Below are positions 1-5,435 of a stretch of 5,435 nucleotides of DNA, piece by piece. Below the pieces are notes generated by a model, which searched no databases, had not been told where the DNA came from, and worked only from the letters and a program-made list of their open reading frames with translations. The stretch comes from Candidatus Neomicrothrix sp. UBA6944. GTDB taxonomy: Bacteria; Actinomycetota; Acidimicrobiia; Acidimicrobiales; Poriferisodalaceae. How positions within the stretch are numbered: position 1 is the first letter of the stretch; every line of letters starts with the position of its first letter. Where the stretch lies: positions 1 to 5,435 of the forward strand of contig DJZU01000011.1 of NCBI GenBank assembly GCA_002448715.1, read 5' to 3'. The translations under genes were made by a program, and so were the position numbers.

Positions 1-368
1 TCTATTGCCCAGAGCGAATCGCGAACTGCGATTAGTGAGGAATTTACCTGTTCTAAATCGTCCGTAAATTCGTCGAGCTGGTTATCAATTACTTTAAGAG
101 CCTCAACGGCTTGACGAAGTTGGCCTTCGATCGCTAGCGCCGTGGCACGATCGAATACGAGGAGCTGTACACCTGGTACGGTCCGCAATGTTTGGTCTAT
201 TGACGCTAGAAGTTCTGCTGCTTCAAGGGTTTTCGTCGACATCTGGTTGACGCCAACGCTGGCCGACCGCAGTGTCTCAACTGCCGTCGCAAGGCGCGAA
301 AGAACATCTTCAGCGGAAACAGATTCCGTATGGTCGGGTCCTCGGAGGACGGCGATAATGCCGCACAT
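1..368 (-). CDS. glmS: Glutamine--fructose-6-phosphate aminotransferase (isomerizing), N-terminal part, runs off the left edge
   Basis: GlmS converts fructose-6-phosphate and glutamine to glucosamine-6-phosphate, the entry step to UDP-GlcNAc and peptidoglycan, in the cytoplasm. Only 122 codons are present. The protein begins MCGIIAVLRG: Cys2 directly after the initiator Met is the N-terminal nucleophile of class II glutamine amidotransferases, and this fixes the start even though no Shine-Dalgarno sequence is visible before it. An in-frame stop lies 8 codons upstream of the ATG. The usual early GlmS motif (a RGYDSAG-like loop about 25-35 residues in) is absent. Residues from about 12 to the edge are instead a mostly helical stretch rich in Leu, Ala, Glu and Asp, ending LIAVRDSLWAI. 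I read this as a lineage-specific insertion in the amidotransferase domain, with the rest beyond the window. The gene starts 41 bases after the glmM stop, which strongly favours GlmS. Another class II amidotransferase (PurF or AsnB type) is a less likely alternative, because the family-defining domains are not in view. Confidence 0.8.
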   Translation of the reverse strand, partial: MCGIIAVLRGPDHTESVSAEDVLSRLATAVETLRSASVGVNQMSTKTLEAAELLASIDQTLRTVPGVQLLVFDRATALAIEGQLRQAVEALKVIDNQLDEFTDDLEQVNSSLIAVRDSLWAI

Positions 369-409
369 ACCGTTGAGGGTAGCGGCGGGTTAGGTCTGGT
401 TATTCGCGG

Positions 410-1738
410 TTACCCGATAGCAGCTTGAATTAGGTCCGCCAGTCGTTGTGCTTCGGTTTGCGCCAGACGCTCTTCGGACGCTTCAACCATGACTCGAACG
501 ACAGCTTCAGTTCCGCTTTGTCTTACGAGCACCCGCCCGTTATCAGATAGGCGGCGCTCAGTTACTTGTATCTCTTCTTGGATTTTGGCCGGTAGCTCAG
601 AAGTTTGCTCTTGGACCGGCACGTTTACGAGCACCTGTGGAAACTGGTGCATCGCGTCTCTGGCGAGTTCTGCACTCGATCGCCCAGCACGGACAATGAG
701 ATCGGCGAGAAGAGCTCCGCTGAGCATGCCGTCGCCGGTGGTGGCGCGATCCCAAAAAATGATGTGTCCTGACTGTTCACCTCCAAGTGTTGCCCGTCCA
801 GCATCAAGCTCGGTGAGAATATTTCGATCTCCCACGGGAACTTCGATGGTTGATATGTCAGCTAGGTGCAGCGCTTCACGCAGTCCTTGGTTGGACATTT
901 CGGTGATGACAACTCGCCTATCGCGAAGCTGGCCGCGTTCAGCCAGGTCTTTTGCGAAAAGGCAGATCTGCCTGTCTCCGTCGATGGTTGCGCCATCTGA
1001 CCCAATTGCTACGAGACGATCGGCATCACCGTCAAACGCGAGCCCAAGATCAGCTTGCGACATGAGAACTGCTTCTTTCAGCTGTGTTGGGTTTGTCGAT
1101 CCGCAATTCTCATTGATGTTTCTTCCATTGGGTTTCGCGTTGATTATTTCGACCTGGGCTCCCAACTCGGTAAAAAGCGGGCCAGCGAGATCGGATGCGG
1201 CGCCGTTCGCGCAGTCGACAACCATTCGCATACCTTCTAGCGTTCGACTTTCAAGAGCTTGGTATATCGATTCGCGCCACGAAGTGATCGGGTCGGGGTG
1301 AGAACGCACTGAAGGAACCGGGCTGGAAGTAACGGACTTGTCTTCGAGTAGTTCCTGGAGACGAATCTCAATATTTGTTTGTTCTTGGTCGTGAAGTTTC
1401 CTGCCGCCGGGAGCGAATATCTTGACGCCGTTGTCTGTCCATGGGTTGTGCGAGGCGGACACGACCGCTCCTGCGCAACGTTCAACTTTTGCTAGGTGGG
1501 CGATGACGGGGGTGGGAACTATCCCAATGTCGGTAGCAGTATGGCGTCCTTCGGTCTGCAGAGCTCCGAGCATTGCGCCAGACAGGACACTTCCTGACTC
1601 GCGCGTGTCGCGCCCAATTATCCATTTGTCAGCGGACAGAACTTCGCGGGCGGCGATCGCGAGGCATGTTACAAATAGTGGGCTAAGGATCTCGGGCGCC
1701 GGGCCACGGACCCCGTCGGTGCCGAATGACAATGTCAT
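410..1738 (-). CDS. glmM: Phosphoglucosamine mutase
   Basis: GlmM interconverts glucosamine-6-phosphate and glucosamine-1-phosphate through a phosphoserine enzyme, feeding GlmU and UDP-GlcNAc synthesis in the cytoplasm. The 442 residues match the usual family length, and all four domains of the alpha-D-phosphohexomutase fold show their signatures. FGTDGVRG is at 5-12. The active-site loop SASHNP is at 94-99, with the catalytic Ser at 96. The Mg-binding loop DGDADR is at 236-241. The sugar-binding loop GEQSGH is at 320-325. The phosphate-binding loop RQSGTE is at 406-411. The short FGTDGVRG opening and the GEQSGH loop are typical of GlmM rather than of PgcA or ManB. The start is supported by AAAGGAG at a 5-base spacing. 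The gene lies 17 bases after rpsI and 41 bases before glmS, so co-transcription with both is likely. The phosphate loop reads RQSGTEA where many homologues have RPSGTEP, a mild variation that keeps Arg, Ser, Gly and Thr. Confidence 0.97.
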   Translation of the reverse strand: MTLSFGTDGVRGPAPEILSPLFVTCLAIAAREVLSADKWIIGRDTRESGSVLSGAMLGALQTEGRHTATDIGIVPTPVIAHLAKVERCAGAVVSASHNPWTDNGVKIFAPGGRKLHDQEQTNIEIRLQELLEDKSVTSSPVPSVRSHPDPITSWRESIYQALESRTLEGMRMVVDCANGAASDLAGPLFTELGAQVEIINAKPNGRNINENCGSTNPTQLKEAVLMSQADLGLAFDGDADRLVAIGSDGATIDGDRQICLFAKDLAERGQLRDRRVVITEMSNQGLREALHLADISTIEVPVGDRNILTELDAGRATLGGEQSGHIIFWDRATTGDGMLSGALLADLIVRAGRSSAELARDAMHQFPQVLVNVPVQEQTSELPAKIQEEIQVTERRLSDNGRVLVRQSGTEAVVRVMVEASEERLAQTEAQRLADLIQAAIG

Positions 1739-1743
1739 GTCGA

Positions 1744-1750
1744 CTCCTTT
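1744..1750 (-). promoter_or_regulatory. Shine-Dalgarno sequence of glmM
   Basis: AAAGGAG on the minus strand, 5 bases before the glmM ATG. It lies between the rpsI stop and the glmM start, so glmM can be translated independently within the shared message. It is the strongest ribosome binding site of the minus-strand cluster. Confidence 0.8.
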
Positions 1751-1755
1751 GAGAT

Positions 1756-2148
1756 TTACCGCTTGGAGTACTGCGGTGCCTTACGGGCTTTCTTGAGACC
1801 GTATTTCTTGCTTTCTTTCTTCCGAGCATCTCGCGTTAGCAGCCCTGCTGCTTTGAGAGTCGCTCGTTGTTCAGGATCGATGTCGATAAGGGCTCTTGCA
1901 ATTCCAAGCCTCAGTGCACCTGCCTGCCCGGCCGGGCCGCCGCCATCAAGTGTGGCGTCAATGTCATAGGTCTCGGCTTGGTCGACCAGACGGAGGGGTT
2001 CTGTGACGAGAAGACGGTGAACCGATGAGGTGAAGTAGTCCTCAAAAGAACGTTTGTTGCATCTGATTACGCCAGTGCCTGGTCGAAGGCGGACACGAGC
2101 CACGGCTTCTTTACGTCTACCTGTTGTTTGGGTGAGTGGAGTGGTCAT
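1756..2148 (-). CDS. rpsI: Small ribosomal subunit protein uS9 (S9)
   Basis: S9 is a 30S protein of the head domain whose C-terminal tail reaches the P-site tRNA anticodon stem. The 130 residues are a normal length. GRRKEAVARVRL at 10-21 is the N-terminal S9 signature. GGGPAGQAGALRLGIARAL at 69-87 is the central family signature. The basic tail ends in the near-invariant SKR (APQYSKR at 124-130), whose final Arg contacts P-site tRNA. The tail before it (KYGLKKARKAP) is of the actinobacterial kind. The start lies 13 bases after the rplM stop with only a weak purine-rich site (GAAAG) before it, so translation is probably coupled to rplM. The rplM-rpsI pair is conserved across bacteria. Nothing is odd. 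Confidence 0.98.
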   Translation of the reverse strand: MTTPLTQTTGRRKEAVARVRLRPGTGVIRCNKRSFEDYFTSSVHRLLVTEPLRLVDQAETYDIDATLDGGGPAGQAGALRLGIARALIDIDPEQRATLKAAGLLTRDARKKESKKYGLKKARKAPQYSKR

Positions 2149-2161
2149 TTATCTTTCAATC

Positions 2162-2611
2162 TCAGGTTTTTGCTATGGCGTTATCGAGAACGAGAGTTTC
2201 CGGCTGTTGAGCGGAGTGGGGATGGTCGGGGCCTGCGTATACCTTCAGTTTGGTCAGCATTTGAGCGCCAAGGCGGTTCCGCGGCAGCATGCCTTTTATT
2301 GTTCGGCGGATAGCTTCTTCAGGCTGTCGGTCTAAGAGATCAGCGTAGGTCTGTGTCTTGAGGCCGCCTGGATACCCGGAGTGTCTGTGAACGAGTTTCT
2401 TTTCAGCTTTTTCGTTGGTAAGCACCACTTTGGCCGCGTTGACGATGATGACGTGGTCTCCGCAGTCAAGGTGCGGAGCAAAGGTGGGCTTGTGTTTTCC
2501 GCGTAGCACTCGTGCTACTTCAGTCGCCATGCGGCCAAGCACCAGATTTTCCGCGTCAACGATGAACCATTGACGTTCAATTTCGCTCGCTTTTGGTGAA
2601 TAGGTACGCAT
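2162..2611 (-). CDS. rplM: Large ribosomal subunit protein uL13 (L13)
   Basis: L13 is an early-assembling 50S protein that binds 23S rRNA. At 149 residues it has the standard bacterial length. The N-terminal RTYSPK, the WFIVDAENLVLGRMATEVA stretch (15-33), the RGKHKPTF segment starting at 37, and the signature running from 106 to 132 (KGMLPRNRLG followed by VYAGPDHPH) are all typical, followed by QQPE at 135-138. The start is supported by GAGAGGT on the minus strand (2621-2627) at a 9-base spacing. It is the first gene of the tight rplM-rpsI-glmM-glmS cluster. A 147-base gap separates it from truA, long enough for its own promoter, so the cluster may be transcribed both from there and by read-through from truA. 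Confidence 0.98.
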   Translation of the reverse strand: MRTYSPKASEIERQWFIVDAENLVLGRMATEVARVLRGKHKPTFAPHLDCGDHVIIVNAAKVVLTNEKAEKKLVHRHSGYPGGLKTQTYADLLDRQPEEAIRRTIKGMLPRNRLGAQMLTKLKVYAGPDHPHSAQQPETLVLDNAIAKT

Positions 2612-2758
2612 TACGCGTCAACCTCTCGTGTCTCTGGATAGATAATTTGTTCGATATTTAGGGTGCCGCTGGTGTTAAGTGGCCGAGGAACAAGGCTACG
2701 GGTGTCACGGTGAAACGGCAAACGTGAGGGTTGAGTGATTTCTTGTTTATGTGGGGCT
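2612..2758 (-). promoter_or_regulatory. Intergenic region before rplM, probable promoter and leader
   Basis: This 147-base non-coding gap lies between the truA stop and the rplM start. A weak sigma-70-like pair can be read on the minus strand: TTGCCG (2716-2721), 17 bases, then TAGCCT (2693-2698). That would give a leader of about 75 bases. The match is poor (4 of 6 and 3 of 6), and an AT-rich patch nearer the gene (TAAATATCG, then AAATTATC) is an alternative. I see no strong hairpin followed by a T-run, so no intrinsic terminator for truA, and no structure I can assign to a known L13 leader. Confidence 0.3.
2621..2627 (-). promoter_or_regulatory. Shine-Dalgarno sequence of rplM
   Basis: GAGAGGT on the minus strand, 9 bases before the rplM ATG. 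It supports the annotated start, which also gives the expected MRTYSPK N-terminus. Confidence 0.6.
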
Positions 2759-3529
2759 TCATGTGTGTTTCTGATAGCTCACATGCATCAGAGTCAAACC
2801 ATGTGGCGGGGCGATGGGCGGAGCAGCAGATCTGTCTTTGGCCTGCACTACAGCTTCAAATTCATCAGCGGATCGGTTTCCGAGACCGGTCGCTACACAA
2901 AATCCGGTGAGGGAGCGAACCATCTGGTGACAAAACGCGTTGGCCTCTACAACAAATCGAACTCTTTGTTCTGCTGGACGAATCCATTCGGACGTGTGAA
3001 TTCGTCGAGTTAATGGTTGGTCGGCTTTATCTTTAGGTCGTCGGCAAAATGACGTGAAGTCGTGTTCTCCGATGAACCGGCTCGCTGCATCGTTCATGGC
3101 GTCGAGATCGAGACGCGGCGTGATGTGCCATTCAATGTCCGCGTGAAGGGGGTCAGCTGTGGGCGAGTTCAGAATGTTGTAGTGGTAAGTGCGTTTACTT
3201 GCAGAAAATCGGGCGTCGAAATCTGTCTCTGCGGGCGTCACTGCTTGTACCCGGATATCAGAGCTGCATATCCCATTGAGCGAGTCGCGAAGAAGGTCAG
3301 GATTGATGCCTTCATTCGTAGTGTGAAAGGAAACCACTTGACCTAGGGCATGAACTCCGGCATCGGTTCGCCCGGCGACGGTGAGTTCAACTGCTTCTCC
3401 AAGTACGGTTTCGAGCGCGTTACGCAGTTCAGCTCCAACTGTGCGCACTCCCGGATTTTCAGCGAACCCACGAAATTCAGTGCCTTTGTAGGAGAGGTCA
3501 ATTCGTAGCGTGCGGGCGGAGGTCATCAT
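2759..3529 (-). CDS. truA: tRNA pseudouridine(38-40) synthase TruA
   Basis: TruA converts uridines 38, 39 and 40 in tRNA anticodon arms to pseudouridine. The protein is 256 residues from the first of two adjacent Met codons (3529 or 3526), close to the family norm. Counting from the second Met, AGRTDAGVHALGQV (51-64) carries the catalytic Asp55. SKRTYHYNI, the EHDFTSFCR segment and the MVRSLTGFCVATG stretch are the other expected blocks. The reading frame is open as far as 3658, but homology starts at LRIDLSYKG just after these Met codons, and an earlier start would run into the divergent amidohydrolase. No Shine-Dalgarno sequence precedes the start, so a leaderless message is possible. The N-terminal loop reads FRGFAENPGVRTV where E. 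coli-type enzymes have a GWQ-Q-TVQ pattern. In many Actinobacteria truA follows rplQ. Here its upstream neighbour is the divergent amidohydrolase. Confidence 0.95.
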   Translation of the reverse strand: MMTSARTLRIDLSYKGTEFRGFAENPGVRTVGAELRNALETVLGEAVELTVAGRTDAGVHALGQVVSFHTTNEGINPDLLRDSLNGICSSDIRVQAVTPAETDFDARFSASKRTYHYNILNSPTADPLHADIEWHITPRLDLDAMNDAASRFIGEHDFTSFCRRPKDKADQPLTRRIHTSEWIRPAEQRVRFVVEANAFCHQMVRSLTGFCVATGLGNRSADEFEAVVQAKDRSAAPPIAPPHGLTLMHVSYQKHT

Positions 3530-3566
3530 TATGAAGGTAGTTTCATATTGGCTTGGGAGGGAAGAG
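3530..3566. promoter_or_regulatory. Divergent intergenic gap between truA and the amidohydrolase gene
   Basis: Only 37 bases separate the two start codons. At least one promoter must therefore lie inside the opposite gene, and transcription of the two may interfere. AT-rich hexamers occur (CATATT at 3544-3549 on plus, CAATAT on minus), but I found no partner -35 box at a normal spacing for either direction. I assign no specific promoter. Confidence 0.3.
3555..3561 (+). promoter_or_regulatory. Shine-Dalgarno sequence that fixes the amidohydrolase start
   Basis: GGGAGGG is followed 5 bases later by ATG at 3567. This chooses MFDLVIRNG as the N-terminus over the in-frame ATG codons at 3510 and 3531. 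Those would add 19 or 12 residues with no family resemblance and would overlap the truA start. Confidence 0.8.
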
Positions 3567-5276
3567 ATGTTTGATCTAGTTATTCGCAACGGGACGGTAA
3601 TTGACGGTACTGGGAGTCCTGGCCGGGTGGCTGATGTGGCTGTCCGCGAAGGGCGCATTGTGGCAGTAGGCGAGGTGGCCGAACAGGGTGAACACGAAAT
3701 TGACGCTGCAGGACTAATAGTTGCACCGGGATTTGTTGATGTTCATACCCATTTCGATGCTCAAGTGTTTTGGGACACGACCTTGTCTCCGTCACCACTA
3801 CATGGCGTGACGACTGTTATTAGCGGTAATTGTGGTTTCACTATTGCGCCTTTGGAGGCCGAACACGGTGAGTACATGATGGAAATGTTGGCAAGAGTGG
3901 AGGGTATGCCGTTGACATCTCTGCAAGAGGGAGTTCCTTGGAATTGGAGAACATTCGGCGAGTACCTTGACGCGATTGACGGCACCTTGATGCCAAACGC
4001 AGGGTTTCTGGTCGGTCATAGCGCTCTACGAAGAACGGTTATGGGTGAACGATCCGTGGGCGAGTTCGCGTCGGAAGGTGAACTCCAATCCATGAAAGAG
4101 CTATTGGCTGAGAGCATTTCTGCCGGCGGGTTGGGGTTCAGTTCTTCGTGGGCCAAGACTCACAATGATGCTGATGGTGAGGCGGTGCCCTCTCGCCACG
4201 CATCCGAAACAGAACTCATTGAGTTGTGTTCAGTACTTCGAGACTCAGATGCGGTCGCTCTCGAATTCATTCCAACGATCGAAAGATTCGACAACGAGGT
4301 TTATCAGTTGCTTACCGACATGTCGGTGGCTGCGGACAAACCGCTGAACTGGAATGTAATTTTCGTGAATGCGCGTCAGGCGGATGTCATAGAGGAGAAG
4401 TTGCAGGCATCGAACTATGCGGCGAGCCAAGGCGGTCGAGTGGTCGCGTTAACAGCGCCAATGCCAGCTGTAAGTCGTTTGTGTTTCGAAAGTGGATTTT
4501 TGCTCGACACCCTCCATGGCTGGGCTGAACCAATGACGTTACCGCCTGAAGAAAAACTGGCACTGTTGTCAGATCCTGAGCGTCGCAAAACGCTGAACGA
4601 GGACGCTCAGAAACCCAGCGCTTTTCGAGGGGTCGCTCGTTGGGAACGCCTTACGGTCGGCGAAGTAACTAAGGGAAGTTTGAAACACCTTGAAGGTCGA
4701 ACTATTGCCGAGATCGCCGATGAAACAGGCAAAAGCCCTTGGGATGCGTTGTGTGAAATAGTTGTGGAAGATGATTTGAAAACCGGATTGTATCCGCCTG
4801 CTGCTGGGGACAATGACGAGTCTTGGGCTTTGCGGCAAGCGCTCTGGAACGACGATCGCTGTCTAATAGGAGCTTCTGATGCCGGGGCGCATTTAGACTT
4901 TCTGGCGACGTTCAACTATTCCACCTACCTGTTGGCGGCCGCTCGAGATCGCAACTTGCTGACTTTGGAGAGCGCAGTGAACAAGCTCACTGACGTTCCA
5001 GCACGCCTATATGGACTTAAAGAACGCGGACGGATTGAGGAAGGCTGGTGGGCTGACTTAGTAGTTTTTGACGCTGCTGAAGTCGCCCCAGCCGAGGTAG
5101 AGGTTCGCGAAGATCTGCCTGGTGGCGCCTGGAGGTTATATAGCGAGGCCGTTGGAGTGCATCACGTGTTTATCAACGGTGAACATGCAGTTCGAGATGG
5201 CGGCTTTACCGATAATCGGCCTGGAACTCTTCTTCGTTCGGGAAGGGACACCGAACCTGTATCTGCTAATGGATGA
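3567..5276 (+). CDS. Metal-dependent amidohydrolase of the N-acyl-D-amino-acid deacylase (D-aminoacylase) type
   Basis: A 569-residue cytoplasmic amidohydrolase-superfamily enzyme, with no signal peptide or membrane segment. The N-terminal beta-sandwich half begins FDLVIRNGTVIDGTGSPG. The TIM-barrel then shows HTH (60-62), HGVTTVISGNCGF (79-91, Cys89) and GASDAGAHLD (435-444, Asp438). The C-terminal half returns to the sandwich with EGWWADLVVFD (about 492-502) and WRLYSEAVGVHHVFING from 522. These match the D-aminoacylase/DAN-type amidohydrolases, where HxH, the Cys and the late Asp bind zinc. The two barrel His of classical D-aminoacylases (in ATHMRDE and SHH motifs) have no visible counterparts: those regions read LEFIPTIE (232-239) and LNWN (260-263). 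Hydrolysis of an amide or a related C-N bond is likely, but the substrate cannot be told and deacylation of D-amino acids is only a family label. It is divergent from truA and appears to be a single-gene unit. Confidence 0.85.
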   Translation: MFDLVIRNGTVIDGTGSPGRVADVAVREGRIVAVGEVAEQGEHEIDAAGLIVAPGFVDVHTHFDAQVFWDTTLSPSPLHGVTTVISGNCGFTIAPLEAEHGEYMMEMLARVEGMPLTSLQEGVPWNWRTFGEYLDAIDGTLMPNAGFLVGHSALRRTVMGERSVGEFASEGELQSMKELLAESISAGGLGFSSSWAKTHNDADGEAVPSRHASETELIELCSVLRDSDAVALEFIPTIERFDNEVYQLLTDMSVAADKPLNWNVIFVNARQADVIEEKLQASNYAASQGGRVVALTAPMPAVSRLCFESGFLLDTLHGWAEPMTLPPEEKLALLSDPERRKTLNEDAQKPSAFRGVARWERLTVGEVTKGSLKHLEGRTIAEIADETGKSPWDALCEIVVEDDLKTGLYPPAAGDNDESWALRQALWNDDRCLIGASDAGAHLDFLATFNYSTYLLAAARDRNLLTLESAVNKLTDVPARLYGLKERGRIEEGWWADLVVFDAAEVAPAEVEVREDLPGGAWRLYSEAVGVHHVFINGEHAVRDGGFTDNRPGTLLRSGRDTEPVSANG

Positions 5277-5282
5277 TATGGG

Positions 5283-5435
5283 TTAGTGGTCTCGTCCATC
5301 GGGGTCGAGAATCGTGGTCAGTTCCTCAATGTTGAATTCTGATTGCTGTGACGGTTTGATCAGCTTTGCTTCTGCTGTTTCTAAGCGTTTCACTGTGTCA
5401 GCGATAGCTGTAACCGCTGAGGGTGGTACCACAAC
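5283..5435 (-). CDS. C-terminal end of an unrecognised protein, runs off the right edge
   Basis: The last 50 codons of a minus-strand reading frame that ends in TAA and is the only frame open to the window edge on that strand. It reads PPSAVTAIADTVKRLETAEA and then a polar segment ending in ILDPDGRDH. The visible part suggests an amphipathic helix followed by an acidic, probably flexible tail. I do not recognise the family. It does not resemble the C-terminus of L17, the protein often encoded before truA. The stop is 6 bases from the convergent amidohydrolase stop, a spacing that favours a real gene over chance, but the visible part is too short to be sure. Confidence 0.5.
   Translation of the reverse strand, partial: VVVPPSAVTAIADTVKRLETAEAKLIKPSQQSEFNIEELTTILDPDGRDH

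Noticed and set aside
142..393. Plus-strand open frame of 83 codons at the left edge
   Set aside because: It is opposite the glmS start, which is fixed by the MCGIIA N-terminus and by its place after glmM. The composition is Ser/Arg/Thr-rich without a motif.
369..409. Possible glmS riboswitch-ribozyme before glmS
   Set aside because: The gap of 41 bases is far too short for the glmS ribozyme, and glmS lies in the glmM transcription unit.
489..1301. Plus-strand open frame of 270 codons opposite glmM
   Set aside because: It lies entirely within glmM, is very rich in Ser and Arg, and has no recognisable domain. It is the antisense shadow of a well-supported gene.
2612..2758. Ribosomal-protein autoregulatory leader (L13 leader RNA) before rplM
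   Set aside because: I could not find a convincing paired structure in the 147 bases, and the known L13 leaders I am aware of are from Bacillota. A covariance-model search would decide.
3062..3346. Plus-strand open frame of 94 codons opposite truA
   Set aside because: It is fully inside truA, including its conserved catalytic region, and has no ribosome binding site or family resemblance.
3510..3566. 19-residue N-terminal extension of the amidohydrolase
   Set aside because: The strong GGGAGGG site before 3567 and the family-typical FDLVIRNG start favour the shorter form.
3530..3658. 43-residue N-terminal extension of TruA from an upstream in-frame ATG
   Set aside because: The extension would overlap the start of the amidohydrolase, has no resemblance to TruA, and homology begins right after the Met pair at 3524-3529.

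Overview
The window looks like an actinobacterial chromosome segment of intermediate GC. The best guess is the class Acidimicrobiia, but that is an inference. The support is the order truA - rplM - rpsI - glmM - glmS on one strand, typical of Actinobacteria, the actinobacterial style of the S9 C-terminus, and the unusual N-terminus of GlmS. No mobile element, CRISPR array, tRNA or rRNA is visible, and all genes are intact apart from the two cut by the window edges.

Layout. On the minus strand, read right to left: truA (tRNA pseudouridine synthase), a 147-base gap, rplM (L13), rpsI (S9), glmM (phosphoglucosamine mutase), and the first 122 codons of a class II glutamine amidotransferase, almost certainly glmS. 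The spacings from rplM to glmS (13, 17 and 41 bases) suggest one transcription unit. It joins two 70S ribosomal proteins to two steps of UDP-N-acetylglucosamine synthesis: GlmS makes glucosamine-6-P and GlmM converts it to glucosamine-1-P. On the plus strand, starting 37 bases from the truA start, is a 569-residue metal-dependent amidohydrolase of the D-aminoacylase type. At the right edge an unrecognised minus-strand gene ends only 6 bases from the amidohydrolase stop.

Most of the window is conserved housekeeping sequence, and I see no evidence of a new multi-gene system. The points most worth a second look are the long helical stretch right after the catalytic Cys of GlmS, the amidohydrolase that keeps only some of the classical D-aminoacylase metal ligands, and the very short truA/amidohydrolase divergent gap, where truA has no visible Shine-Dalgarno sequence.
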